Source: Loripinus fragilis (Eukaryota > Mollusca > Bivalvia > Lucinida > Lucinidae). Taken from it: a stretch of 64,000 nt of DNA. Positions 12,201 to 27,200 of the stretch are shown here, in pieces. Each line of letters opens with the position of its first letter. The stretch's first letter is position 1. The notes beneath the pieces were generated by a model that ran no database searches, was not told the origin of the DNA, and saw nothing but the letters and a program-made list of their open reading frames with translations. The stretch covers positions 79,811,018 through 79,875,017 of the forward strand of contig OZ026516.1 in NCBI GenBank assembly GCA_964019695.1. Direction: 5' to 3'. A program made the translations under genes and the position numbers.

Positions 12201-15200
12201 ACATGTTTGTTTTAATTGATTTAAAAAATCATGTTACTAAATATCCCTCCAACTTTGTGCAACAGCAATTTAAATAATTATATATTTGAATTAATTTTGT
12301 GCAAAGAATTCTTCACTGAATTTAAAGCCTTGCATACTTTGACAGCTGTGACAAGTTCCTCTGCTAAATGAGGTACACTATGCACAACTAAATACTTTGC
12401 TTAATAATATACGTCGCTTAAAAGTTGATTCGAGCAAGTGCGCTGAATTATCACGTTTTTCTCGATGAAGTCGTTTTTGCCACATTGTTGGAAATCTCGT
12501 GTCAGCTCATATGTTGAATAAATCTCAAGAAAACCTTTGTATTTTTCAGAACTATTGTCTAGCTGTAAAAAGATGCTGAGATATCATGTCTTTTCTTGAT
12601 ACTAGTGTTGTTCGATAATAATCAAAAATCGTTCATTTACAGCCAACCGATCGATGATCGAATGGAATTTCAGGGAATCGATTATAATCTGAAAAATCCT
12701 CAAGTAAAAGAATTTCATTTTTTTTTAACACCAAATGCAAATTTTCGCTCAATTTTAGTTATGAAATAACATGACTAACATTTGCATATACACTAGCAAC
12801 AATATAACTCCAGATTGAGGTGCTTGTACTTAAGAGCGATTCTCTGTAAATATGGAGCAAAGTTTTTCACGCATAGTCTCAGATTTCAACTAAACTTTCT
12901 GTACTTGTTTGTTTTCATCCAAAACCAAATCATTCATGCTTAATTCTTTAATTTTTACTTCCGTTGCCATGGTAACCGAATCAAAAGTTTTTGACCAAAA
13001 AGTGCCCAAAAATCACTGAAAATAGACATAAATTGCACAGTTGCAACTTCTAGAATAAGTAAGTCTTGAACTTGTGATAACTTGTACTCCATAGTATTGC
13101 TTTATGTTAAGTCAAGGAGGGTCTGGTAACTAAATTTGGTATTTCTGTCTTGTAGCAATTGTATCAGAAAAGTGGGTGGGGTAACAAGGTACTCAAATAT
13201 GTCATTTTTCAACATTTTTGAACTAATTTTGTTGCAAGCCGCGGTTACCCGGAATAATGTACATGCTTTAGTAAGACAAACCTTGATATGATATGCAATG
13301 AATTGGAAAAAAATGTTTGGGAAGTTACCGTCTTCTTATCGTAACCATGGCAACTATGATGTCACCGTCGCAAAAAGCTAAAATAGACAAATGCAGCTTA
13401 TAAGGCGTTTTTCTATTGCAGAACATGAAGTCATCTGGCACAATCAACAATTAAATGTTGAAATAATGCTTATATTTCGCTTTTGTGACAAATTAGTGGT
13501 GCAAGGCCCTAAAGGGGACCTGATAATAGCCCTTTTAGAGGTCTACATGGGGAAAAAAGCCTCTTTTTTTAAAATAAAACATGCAAAACTCATGTATAAG
13601 AAGTGTAGAAATAACATTAAAATATGTATAAGTCATTGATCTTAAAGCTAGCATTTTATAAACAAAAAATATAGGATGTTGTACCAATATATGAAGTTCA
13701 AAAGGAGTTCAAAAGGGGGTAAATAATGCGTCAAATTTTTTGACCAAATAGTGCCCGAAAATCAGAAAAAATTGACATACATTGTGCTTATGCAACTTTT
13801 AGAATGAGAAACTTTTGACCTTGTGATTACTTGTACTTGGCAGTAACGCTCAATGTGAATACATGGAGTGTGTGGTTTATAATTTTGGTAATTCTGTCAT
13901 AAAGCAATGGTTGCAAAAGTGTGGGTGGGGTAACAATGTACATAAATATGGTAATTTTCGACATTTTTGAAACCATATGGTTGCAAGTCGGGGTTACTTG
14001 GAAAGGTTTGCACACTTTAGTAAGACCAAGCTAAATATGGTCTGTAATTGACTGAAAAAAAATTGAGGAAGTTACCAGTTTCTTATCGTTACTATGGCAA
14101 CTCTGATGCCACCGTCTAAAAAAGCCAAAATGGACAATTGCAGCTTATAAGGTGTTTTTGTATTGCAGAACGTGAAGACATATGACACAATCAACATTAA
14201 AATGTTGAAATAATACTTATATTTTGCTTTTTGACAAGTAGGTGGTGCAAGGCCCTAAAAGGGACCTGATAATAGCCCTTTTAGAGGTCTCTGTAGGCAA
14301 AAAAAACCCACTATTTTGTAAAAATGCCAAACTCATGTATAAGTAGGGTAGAAATAACATTGAAATATTTTCAAGTCATTGATCTTATAGCTAGTTTTTT
14401 ATGAAAAATAAATACAGGGTTTTGTCTCAATAAAGGGGTCGAAAATGGGCTCAAAAGGGAGTAAATGAGGTGTCATTTTTTTACCAAACGGTGCCCGAAA
14501 ATCAGTAAAAATAGACATACATTGCGCAAATGCAATTTTTTGAATGAAAACTGTTGACCTTAGGTTAACTTGTAATAGGCAGTATTGGTCAATGTGAATA
14601 CAAGGATGGTATGGTTAATAATTTTGGTAATTCTGTAATATAGCAATGTTGCAAGAAGTGGGTGGGGTAACAATGTACTAAAATATGGCAGAGAATCAGT
14701 AAAAAATGGACATACTTTGCGCAAATGCAACTTTTAGAATGAAAAATTTTGGCCTTAGGTTAACTTGTATTAGGCAGTATTGCTCAATGTGAATACAAGG
14801 ATGGTATGGTTAATCATATTGGTAATTCTGTCATATAGCAATGTTGCAAAAAAGCGGGTGGGGTAAAAATGTACTAAAATGTGGCAGTTGTTGACATTTT
14901 TGAAAGCACATTGTTTCAAGTCGGGGTTACTTGGAAAGGTTTACAAACTTTAGTAAGACCAAGCTAAATATGGTACATAATACATTGAAAATTTTTTTTT
15001 AGGAAGTAACCATCTTCTTACCATAACCATTTTATAAAGCCAAAATGGACAACAACAGTATGAAGGTCCTTTTTGTATTAAAAACAAATAAAAAAAACAA
15101 AATATCTGACACAATAAAAAGTAAAATGTTTAAATGATACTCACATGTTACTTTGTTGACAAATCAGTGGTGCGAGGCCCTAAAATATACTTGATAATAG

Positions 15201-18200
15201 CCCCTTTAGAGTTTTATATAGGTAAAATGCTAATTTTTAATCGAAAATGCCTAACTTCTATATGTGTGTCATACAAATGTCATCAAAATATGTTTGGGGC
15301 ATTGTACTAATAGCTAGCAGTTTAGAAAATAAACATGTGGGGTTGATTCAATCTAGGGTTTTGGAAAGGGCTAAAAAGGGGGTAAATGAGGTATATTTTA
15401 TCAAAACACATGTTTTAGGACACTTGACTCAATTTCATTGTAAAAACCTGACTCCTGCTGCTACATTTATCAAGTAAAGTAAGGAAGAACTTAGTCTTTT
15501 GACCAATTAAGTCCAAACAAATTTTAACAACCCCACGATAGGGGAAATTAGTGGACGTCTCAAATATACCATAAGAAAAGCATATTTTTAGCATTTAGGC
15601 CAATGGAAAAGACGAAATTATTGACAAAAAATCAGGAAAATTTAGACATATGAACCCTAGATAAATGAATGAATGTTAGATTTTTTATGAAACTTCTCAT
15701 TTTCTGTTAAAATTTTAAATTAAAAGTCCCTAAGTACATGTATTATATAAGGAGGTTATCTCAAAAGTAGTTTTTTTACTATGAAATCAGTATCTTTAAT
15801 GCATTTCGTGTACCAGTAAGATTGGCTTAACCAATATCTGTAATCATAAACTGTATTAGTGAGGTTTTCATAATCATGAAAGGTTATGGGAAAACTGCAG
15901 TATAGTGAGTAAAAGCTCAATAACTAGCTAAATTGGGTGAAAGCTGTTATGAACCATTACTATATCAAACTGTAGGCCAAAAGTTGTTTCTGCCACATTT
16001 TTTTTTCAAATATGAGTTATTGCCCTTTAATGCTAAAATTTACATAGAAAATGGGTCAAAAATCAAATTTTCTCATATAACTTGCTTACTAGGGATCAGA
16101 TTTCAGTAAAAGCATACACAATATATTTGGTTTGGTAGATCTCTGCATTTGTTAACTTAAATAATATAAAATTTTGCATAAACATGAGTTAATGCCCTTC
16201 ATTTTGCATTTTGGGGTGAAAAATTCATTATAAAATGCCTTATGAATGCAGCAATATCCCAAAATATTGAACAAATAAATATTGAATAACCCATAATATT
16301 TTCATATATTTTGACGACTACTGCAATTGTCTTTATATATCAACAACAGAATTGTATGTATGCAACTATTTGAGCCATTTTTTTGCTCTTTCATTGTGTC
16401 AGAGTAGATAATCGTAGAAAAATTGGTGGGGTAACATTATTTATTCATTTCTTAAGATAAACTTTCTTTTATTGGTCAAAATTCTCAAAACTATTTTCTA
16501 CACATACAGATAGCAACGAAGCATTGTTAATTTTTTTTGGTCTGTTGAAAGTAAGTTTATTCCTTGTTATACAGTTAAAAAGTTACGAAATTGAAACTGT
16601 GCATTACAGGGGGTATCTCTTTTTGAGACGGTGAAAATTGCTCAAATTTCACACTGATTCACCTCAAGTAATGATGTTTTTGATATACAAGTTTCACAAA
16701 AATCTATTTTTGGAATGGCCTAAAATATTTGAATAATTTAGGCCTTGAGCTGGCTATAGACCCCCCTCCCCCCCCAGGGGGAATTTTGTACACTATGATT
16801 TTCTAAAACTACATTATATAAGACACAAAATAAAAGATGTTAGCCCTCTGAGAGTGGCAGCGTTAACGTGTAACAGCACGTTATATACGTTACCCCCCCC
16901 AAATAGCATTTAATGTCCCTGATAATGTCTCAACCATGACATGTTCGTACATATTTGCATGCTAACACAGGTTTATGATCTTCTTATAACACAGTTACAT
17001 ATTTTTCGTATTAATTTTATAAATATCTTGAGTTATTACCGTTATATGCGTTACTTAATTTTTCCTGCGTTATTTCCGAGTATCGGTATAGTATTTATTG
17101 AATATACTTGTATTACATCTGTCACAGAATATAGTTAATCTATAAGACTGCTACTTAAATGATTTAAAGTTCTTTATTATGGTCGCTTTCACTATTTTTC
17201 AGGCCCATGTTATGTATGTTACCTTCAAAATAGCATTAAACATTCTAGATAATGTCTCTAACAAGCCCTGTTTATACTTATTTGCATGCTGGCACAGGTT
17301 TATGTACTTCTTCTAACAAGGTTTACCTATTTTAAGTATTCATTTAATAAATGCCCCGAGCTTTAACTGTTATGTTAGTTACCAAATGATACATAAGCTA
17401 TTCTGAGTATCTGTATAGCAGTTGTTGACTTTACATGTATAAAGTCTGTCAGAGAATCTAAAAAATGGACAGCTCAGTTCTGGGCAGGGTATATGGATAT
17501 AATTCAGATGGTGTTCACACTGATTAGGGCTACAAAGAAAACAACTTTAAATTGCATGTCAGCTCTATCTGTATGCATTGTTCCCAATGTTAATTGCAAA
17601 CGATCACAACAGCTACGCACAATATGTACCTGTGTAACTGATTACACATATAAATTTATCTGATACACATCGCAGATGCAAAGAACTTCTTGAACAAAAT
17701 GGGTTTATTGTGACACAACTATTGGTTCTTTGCTTGAGAAATGCTTTTGAGATAACTATGAGGCAAACAATAAAGAGGTATTATAGGCTTCAGCAACTAG
17801 AACTACGCTTCGTACTACAGATGGAATGGTGTATTACTCATCACATCAGAGCTCAATATATTGAAACAACTCTTCAATGCACTGATATGAAATACGAATA
17901 CTAGAGGCAGTTTCAGGCTTCACCAATCCTTTTAGTTCTAGTTTTGAAGACAATGGACTGTGCTTTTTTGCCTTTCGGTGTTCCTGCTAAGCCTGGCATA
18001 GCTAATATCTTATTTAGGCTGATGACATTGGCAGGAAGGCTGTTGCAGACTGCATTGAATCACTTTTAGTTAAAACATCTGTCTTTCACAACCCCATAAA
18101 ATGCTACAAGCTAATAAAGTTTTGAGGTTTGCGAGGTCAAGCAAGAAGATATTGTCCAATTTACAAAACATAAACAGCCAGCTAAGGGCTTAAAGGAGCG

Positions 18201-21200
18201 TCTTTGGTCAGCATGACGTCTTTCTATTGGACATATTGTTGACCTTGAGCTGACACTTTGGTTCCTTCTGGGACCTGTACCATGGTCACTGTCAACTCCT
18301 GATAGAATTTCCACCAAAACTGCCAATTTCAAACTTCTGCATGACTTGCAATCACACATTGAACCAAAATTAGATTGGCCATGTAGTGCTGCACATAACT
18401 TTGATGTTAATGCCATAACTACAGAGCATAATAGCTTTTCCTATCACCTTCAAGGATCTGATGGCACCAATATTCAACCAGGCACTAAAGGCAGGGCATG
18501 TTGGTTTTGTCACTTATAAATATATACAATGTATAAGCAGCAGTCTATAAAGTCTCAGAAACGTCTTAGAAACGTTCTAGTGGGGGGAGGGGTTCTCTAT
18601 CAGTATAAATGGCAGCAGTCTATAAAGTCTTGAATTTCTAGTGGGGGGAGGGGTTCTCTTTCAGTATAAATGGGAAGGAAACAAATGTTACACATTAACG
18701 CTGCCACTCTCAGAGGGCTAACATCTCCATGTACACATATACTGATAGAGAACTATCATTAACTGGGTGTTGTGTTCAACACTGGTGTATGCAACAAAAG
18801 GTGCACCTTCTGAATGTCAACAACATTGGCAAGGATATGGGGGAAGAGATCTACAGTAATACACTGTTTAACAGATTGTGACACTACCAATGTGCCGATG
18901 TGTTAGTACCACGGAAAGGTTGTTCCTACCAAACTGATAGAGAACCCCTCCCTCACTAGTTCATCAACATTCTAAGCAGGGTAGGAAAACAAATAAAGAA
19001 TTTCTCTATGCACTCATCGGTGATATGAAGCCCTAACATGTGCTATTTATGTAATTGTGAATAAGCTGCAGTACGACATGTTTCTGAAAAGAGTACCAAA
19101 GCCATACACATATACTGACTATTTCAAATGGCATGAACATGAGATTACCTCCACCCTGCTTTTCTGTCCTTAAGATGTACATACAGAGATTGAACTATCA
19201 AGTCTTTCCCATGAAAACAATTGAGCCTATTCAAATATGGACAAAATGTGTGTAAAATAAATGGGAAGGGAATTAAGTACCTCTGGGTGAAAGAAAACTT
19301 GATTGTACCCTAACAAAAGAGCCACAGAGTTATATTTTACATTTTGTGTGATATGGGGTTACCATGTTCAAAACTCAACAACTCGAACCATATAAAAGAT
19401 AGAAAAATAATATTTGCAGTTTCCAAAACATAAACATAATTTAATACAAAATGAGTTAGTAAGCACGTTCACATTTAAAAAAATATATCAAACTATATTA
19501 GTTTCATAAATCATTTCTATAGGAATAATGAAAAAAAAGTAACATACGTAACACTTTGGGGTGAATATTTGTTTTGAAAGGTCCATATCTGTGATGCAAA
19601 AATAGCTTATGTGGATGATATAGCCAATTTGTAAATTTTACCTTATGGTTTGCACTTTTCAGATGTCATGTCATTTACTTAAATTATCAAAGATGTTGAT
19701 GGGTAATATATATAATTGGCTGTTACAAGGTAATGGTGCCATTACCAGAATGCTAGCATATTGCAAAATCCTTGCAAGATGAATCTGATAGAGGATTAAT
19801 ATGCTGTATAGGAAAATTCTTTAAACCCTTGGATAATATACGAAGATTTGCTCTATAACTTCTACCTGATGAGGTTTCTTTGATCTTTTAAGTTGTTACT
19901 CGCACATTGCACTGTATGTTACAAACTTTCCATGAATATTATTTTAACTATATTTGATGTCTCTATAAAAGAAAAGAGGGTTTATGGTTGTTTATGTTTT
20001 GAGTTACTTCCCCAGCAAATGAGCCAGAGTAAAAGGAAGTACATGAACCTGTGCCAGCATGCCAATACGTACAAGCAGGTCGTGTTGGAGACCATTTCTT
20101 GAACGTTTAATGGTATTCAGAGAGTAACGTATGTAACTTGGGCTGTAAAATAGTGTAAGACACCATGATAAGGAACTTTAATTCATTTGAATAGCAGCCT
20201 TATAGATTTACTACATTCACTGACGGATGCAATACATGTATAGTCAATAACTGCCATACTGATACTTGGAAATAACATATGAAACACTAAGTAACATATA
20301 CAACGGCAAAAACTCAAGACATTTATAAAATAAATGCTAAAATTATGTGACTGTGTTATAAGAAGTTCTTAAACCTGTGCCAGACTTCAAAAAAGTCTGA
20401 ATATGTCATGTTGGAGGCATTTTCAGGAAAATTTAATGTTATTTTGCGGGTAACGTACGTAACATGATGTTACCCGCTAACGCTGCCACTCTCAGAGGGC
20501 TAACATATTTCATTCTGTGGCTTATATAATGTAGTATCTAGAAATCATACTGTACGAAATTCCCCCTGGGGGAGGTGGGGTCTATAGCCAGCGCGAGGCC
20601 TAGAGAATTACATTTTACATTTTTTGTGTGATATGGGGGTACCATGTTCAACATCTAATAACTCAAAAAGTATATAAGATAGAAAAGTAATGTTTGCAGT
20701 TTTGAAAAGGTTATTAAAAATTCTTTAATATAATACCAAATTAATGAGCATAAACCGGTTTCAATAAAATTTAAGACAAACTACATTAGATGCATTTATC
20801 ATTTAAAAGGGGGTTCAATTAAAAAATGTAACATACACTACATCCGGGGTGACTGTATTTGTTTTCAAATGTCAAAATCTGTGGCCCAGTAATAGCTTAC
20901 TTAGAAAATATAACCAATTTGGAAATCTTACCTTATCTTTTGCACTTTTCTGGAGTCTTAAAAAGAATTTTAATTATCAAATATTTTGTAGGGTAACGTA
21001 TGTAACAGGCTGTTACAGCTTAACGCTGCCATTGTCAGAGGGCTAACATATTGCAAAATCCTTGCAAGACATTGGGCTTTAAGAAAAATATGGTCTACAA
21101 AATTCCCCCTGGGGGGGGAGGTAAACCATATCCAGCCAGTGGCCTAATTAGTTGTCAAACGTAAAAATTGCAATAATTTTGACTATTCTCTTTAAAGAAA

Positions 21201-24200
21201 AAGTTGGTCATTAAATATACAATGGCTAGATTCACATCAATTAACCATCCTAGTATTTCACGTAAACTGAAGTTGCTATGAAGCAATAAGTCACAATATG
21301 CCATAATCATCAGCTACCATATCATAGACCTGTTTATCTCCTACTTCGGTCCTGAACATTTTGGAGAAAAAGGGTGTATTATGCATGTCTTTGAGTAGCC
21401 ATAGCTCAAATACTAAACGGTGACATTGATTTTTATTATTTTAATAATTATTAATAAAATGAAACAGAAAATAAAGACAATTTATTTTTCGGAATAAAAA
21501 TTGCGCGGATGTCAGTAGTGACCTTAAAAAGGAGACCACAAAAGATTATTCAGGTGTAGCTTGGCAACACTCCAACCAGAGGTTTAGGAGATGTGATTTA
21601 AAGCAAATGTTGACTGACGACGGACATCCTATGATCACAACAGTTCATTTTGAGCCCCTATTAAGGGTTGTCTCAGAAGTAGTATTTTCACTATAAAACC
21701 AATAACACAGGTTAATGTTCATGTTATTCTGAATACACTGTATTTGGAGTTAGATTAACTCAACCAATAACTATAATTATGCATTATTATATTTGTGTTT
21801 GTAGGATTATAAGAGACTAAAAAGCTGTTTCAAACTAAAACATTGCTCGTCTCAAATACTTAATAGAGATTTTGAATGTTTTGCTAGCTGGTCATAATCA
21901 AAGTTATCATACCTTCCTCATGTTATAATTATTGCATGATATGAGAGAGCAGATTGCCACCTATTTATTCAAGACAGTGTGCAACCATGGTGAATTACTA
22001 ATCTCATCTGATCGACAACAGCATACATTAAGAAATGAAATCCCAATTTTGAGGTTGCATTGACTGATGAAAAACAGTTGCTCAGTTACTTGTTCAAGTT
22101 TCTCTGTAAACAAAACAATAATGATACAAGCTTGACAATATAATATGTATATATTTTTTTTATTTCATTTTCAGACTGGAATCATAAGACTTTCCCATAA
22201 TTTTCGGTCTTTCTAGTACTTTAATGAGTATGTTGATACGTTTTAGAATGAAAAGGGTTTGCAGAAAAGGTATTTATGGTATAAGCTGCATGCGGAACCA
22301 ACTGTTATTTACCATTTAAACGCCAATGTGTTCGATAGTATGCAAAATAATGAGAAAAGTAGATCTATAAGGTTCTGCATGCATAAATGTATGTAAATAA
22401 GTCACACAGTGCACGAGGGTTTATTAATTTTTGTTTAACCATAGACTCAGTGTTAAGAGTAGCTGATAGCTCCAAATGTATTACAAATCAGCTAAAACAA
22501 TTACAGGTACAAATGTACGCAAGTTCTGTTCTCACGAATAACCAAAATTGCCCTGCTTTGAATATCCAAATATAAGTCAACTACAAGTTTGAAACCCATT
22601 TTATGTTTGCTATGTCAACAGAAATAGAGTATGTGTTTTAGTAACAGATATTTTAGTATTCTATCAGTTTCATAGCATAAATCTGAGAAACGGTAATAAA
22701 AGATTATTTGCTTGTTGGTTTCATTATATTAATGACAAATTGGAAAACACATTTTTGAAGAAACAACAACATGTCACAAAAACTAACGTTGCCATGGCAA
22801 CAAATATATCACATTGTCCAATAAACTCACACACTATCCATATTTTCTGTTTTAAAGCAATGAAATCAATTTTATTGGTAATTGGGTAGTTATTTAAATA
22901 GAGGGGTTGTAATACACAAGCAAATGTTAGTTTTTCTATTTACAGCTCTGGACCTGGTAGAACGTATATCTAAATTTAAAGGAATTTAGATTGATTTTAT
23001 GCCAAAATATTTGAAAGCTGTTGCCATGACAACCGAAAAACCAACAGCTGAGCAAACATGAATGTGGTTGATTTTACTAAAATACATAAATTGTCATTAT
23101 TTTTTTACAAAATCCGAGAGACCATATGTGAACAACTTCTATGGGAGATTGCTGCATGATTAATGAGAATTCGAGGGTCCTACTTACCCCACCCACTTCT
23201 CATGCAAGATAAGTATATCGTAGCAATTAAATTAGGCTATTGTATTAAATTATTTCCATCTATTGAAATGAGAATTTGCATTTTCTGACACAAACCACAT
23301 TAATTGTGATGACGATGGGCGATTTCAATACAAGTGAAAGGGCAAGTTTGCCTAACTTTTCGGTTTGGGGTTTTAACTAGTCTAAGTCAGAATTTTAACA
23401 CTAAAATTACATTAAAAATTCAAAGGCAGTTTTCCTATTGGCTATTTTATTGTTATTTGTAAGAAATGTGATTAAGTAGTTATATAAAGAGATTTATAAT
23501 AGATACTATCATTTCTTATAACAATAAATTATTATCATTGTGCAATAAAGTCATTTTTCAGGTATCCTACAGTAAAGCTTTTGTTGCCATGGTTACGAAC
23601 AGAAGCTGATTACTTCTAAAGCATGTTTTTCATAAAACAAAAATAAATATCCTGTTCTAATATGTATTAACATGCATATAAGTTTAAATGCATGATTTAG
23701 GTTGTTGGCTGTGTTTAAATTGCTTAAAAGGCATGTTTTCAGGTCCTACTTACCCCACCCACTTTTCCTTATAAATAAGTATGTTTAGATAATTTAATTA
23801 GAATGCATTAATCTTATTTTTTTAATTTAAGTCTAAATTTTCAAAAATATCGCACATTGGTGATAAATAATAGCAATTTTGAGGGTACTGGAAGGGCAAA
23901 TTAGCAAAATGTGTTGGTTTTGATTTTGAAAATCATAATTTTTACCCCTTATGATGCCCCTAAAAGTCTAAAAATAGCTTATTTGCAGCAGACTTTAATG
24001 TCATATATAAGAGAGATGTATGAGTAATGAAAATATTTTATTTCTAATAGACTATATCACTGTTATATAGCAATAAATCAATTGTTTATGCAATATTTAT
24101 CTTTTTTAGTATTTCTACAGGGAAACATTTGTTACCATGGTAACGACAAGAAGACGGTAACTTCCCAAACATTTTCTTTCATATTATAAAATTTCATACC

Positions 24201-27200
24201 CTGGCCTATTAATTATTAACATGAATGTATGTGAAAGTAGCCGCGCAAAGTTGTCGTGTTTGTGCAAAAATGCCCCAAAAGCGTAATTTTCCCGTCCTAC
24301 TTACCCCACCCACTTTCAGTGAAAGATAAGTATAGCTAAGCTTTTTCGTAAGGCTGCTACCATTAGCTAAATCGGTTATATTAAGTCTGTTTGTTCAAAA
24401 TAATTCCATGTTTGTGATTGGTAAAAGCCATTTTAAGAGTAGTTTAATGGTAAAAATGTCATTTTTCATGTCATTTTTGCTTGTTTTTTTGACCAAATCT
24501 TTGGATGCTGTTGCCATGGCAACGGAGGTTGAATTGAATGAACTAACACTTGATTTCTTGTTTTTACATGACCACTACCACTGTCAGCAAGTTTCATCAA
24601 AATCCGAGTCGGAGCGTGAAATGGTTCCTATATAACTCGCTCCATATTTACAGAGAATTGCTCTTAAATGGTAAATTCAAGTCCCTGTCTATGACGTTGT
24701 TGGACTGAAAGAGAAAAAATGTTTTGGAAGACATCTGATCATGTTGTCATCAGTCTGTGTTGAAACACAGATACATACTAAAATACACAGGTCTGTTTGT
24801 ACTCACTGAAGCACATAATGGTTACTGACTGCCAATAAAATGCAGTTAATACTGTCAACCGATTATAATCGATAATCGTTCATTTACTTTAAACCGATGA
24901 TCGATTATGAAAATCCAACCGATTCCCATCACTACTTGATACATTCATTAGTTTTAATCAAAGCTTAGGAAAAATGTCCATCATTAAGAGCGATTCTCTG
25001 TAAATATGGAGCAAAGTTTTTCACGCATAGTCTCAGATTTCAACGAAATTTTCTGTACTTGTTTGTTTTCACCCAAAACCAAATCATTCATGCTTAATTC
25101 TTTAATTTTTACTTCCGTTGCCATGGTAACCTAATCCAAAGTTTTTGACCAAAAAGTGCCCGAAAATCACTGAAAATAGACATAAATTGCACAGTTGCAA
25201 CTTCTAGAATAAGTAAGTCTTTAACTTGTGACAACTTGTACTCCACAGTATTGCTTTATGTAAAGTCAAAGAGGGTCTGGTAATTGAATTTGGTATTTCT
25301 GTCTTGTAGCAATTGTATCAGAAAAGTGGGTGGGGTAACAAGGTATTCAAATTTGTCATTTTTCGACATTTTTGAACTCATTTTGTTGCAAGCCGCGGTT
25401 ACCCGGAATAATGTACATGCTTTAGTAAGACAAACCTACATATAATATGTAATGAATTGGAAAAAAATGTCTGGGAAGTTACTGTCTTCTTATCGTAACC
25501 ATGGCAACTATGATGCCACCGTCTCAAAAAGCCAAAATAGTTAAATGCAGCTTATAAGGCGTTTTTGTATTGCAGAACATGAAGACATCTGGCACAATCA
25601 ACAATTTAATGTTGAAATAATACTTATATTTTGCTTTTGTGACAAATAAGGGGTGCAAGGCCCTAAAAGGGACCTAATAATAGCCCTTTTAGAGGTCTAC
25701 ATAGGGAAAAAAAGCTTCTTATTTTTAAATAAAAAATGCAAAACTCATGTATAAGTAGTGTAGAAATTACATTGAAATATTTTTAAGTCATTGATCTTAC
25801 AGCTAGCATTTTTTAAAAAAAATATAGGGTGTTGTCTCAATATATGAAGTTCAAAAGGGGTTCAAAAGGGGGTAAATAAGGCGCCAAATTTTTTGACCAA
25901 ATAGTGCCCGAAAATCAGAAAAAATAGACATACATTTTGCTAATGCAACTTTTAGAATGAGAAATTTTTGACTTTGTGATTACTTGTACTTCGCAGAATT
26001 GCTCAATGTGAATACATGGAGTGTATGGTTTATAATTTTGGTAATTTTGTCATATGGCAATGGTTGCAAAAGTGTGGGTGGGGTAACAATGTACTTTAAT
26101 ATGGTAGTTTTCGACATTTTTGAAAACATATGGTTGCAAGTCGGGGTTACTTAGAAAGATTTGCACACTTCAGTAGGACCAAGCTAAATATGGTCTGTAA
26201 TAAACTGAAAAAAAATATTTTGAGGAAGTTACCACCTTCTTATCGTTACTATGGCAACTCTGGTGCCACCATCTCAAAAAGCCAAAATGGACAAATGCAG
26301 CTTGTAAGGCGTTTTTGTATTGCAGAACATGAAGACATCTGGCACAATCAACAATTAAATGTTGAAATAATATTATATTTTGCTTTTTGACAAATAAGTG
26401 ATGCAAGGCCCTAAAAGGGACCTGATAATAGCCCTTTTAGAGGTCTCTGTAGGCAAAAAACAACAACACTATTTTGTAAAAAATGCCAAACTCATGTATA
26501 AGTAGCGTAGAAATTACATTCAATTATTTTCAAGTCATTGATCTAATAGCTAGTTTTTTTGAAAAAAATATAGGGCGTTGTCTCAATTGAGGGGTCGAAA
26601 ATGGGCTCAAAAGGGAGTAAATGAGGTGTCTTTTTTTTACCAAATAGTGTCCGAAAATCAGTAAAAATAGACATACATTGCGCAAATGCAACTTTTAGAA
26701 TGAAAAATTTTGACCTTAGGTTAACTTGTACAATACAGTATTGGTCAATGTGAATACAAGGATGGTATGGTTAAAAATTTTGGTAATTCTGTAATAAAGC
26801 AATGTTGCAAAAAGTGGGTGGGGTAACAATGTACTAAAATATGGCAGAAAATCAGTAAAAATAGACATACTTTGCGCAAATGCAACTTTTAGAATTAAAA
26901 ATTTTGACCTTAGGTTAACTAGTACTAGGCAGTATTGCTCAATGTGAATACAAGGATGGTATGGTTAATAATTTTGGTAAATCTGTCATATAGCAATGTT
27001 GCAAAAAAGTGGGTGGGGTAACAATGTACTAACATATGGCAGTTTTCGACATTTTTGAAAGCATATTGTTGCAAGTCGGGGTTACTTGGAAAGGTTTACA
27101 AACTTTAGTAAGACCAAGCTAAATATAGTTTATAATACATTGAAAAAATATTTTTAGGAAGTAAGCATCTTCTTACCATAACCATGGCAACTATGATGCA

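Larger units (their letters stand above)
16741..21144. mobile_element. 4.4-kb nested insertion with long inverted repeats
   Basis: It begins GGCCTTGAGCTGGCTATAGA and ends with the complement-like CCAGCCAGTGGCC. Both ends share a C/G-run block next to GGGGGAATTTTGTA. The left 300 bp also pairs with 20300-20606, so the right end looks duplicated: the segment 19325-19750 recurs at 20612-21060. The phrase CGCTGCCACTCTCAGAGGGC occurs inverted at 16841 and forward at 18700 and 20481, with a variant at 21023. Copy B lacks it at the homologous site near 28590, which gives an empty-site comparison. The flanks are AT-rich and the target duplication is unclear. Confidence 0.8.
12830..24667. mobile_element. 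Giant non-coding TTAA-bounded inverted-repeat element, copy A
   Basis: Bounded by TTAA plus an inverted repeat of about 29 bp, GAGCGATTCTCTGTAAATAT on the left and its complement on the right with one change. The left arm carries direct units about 745 bp long, with starts near 12990, 13738 and 14484, recognisable by TTTTTGACCAAA then GTGCCCGAAAATCA. The right arm carries related units in inverse orientation spaced about 560 bp. Without its nested 4.4-kb insertion (16741-21144) it is about 7.4 kb, close to copy B. No frame exceeds about 110 codons and none looks like a transposase. TTAA ends suggest piggyBac- or Kolobok-type mobilisation, which is inference. It lies wholly in the 23.4-kb dynein intron. 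Confidence 0.85.
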
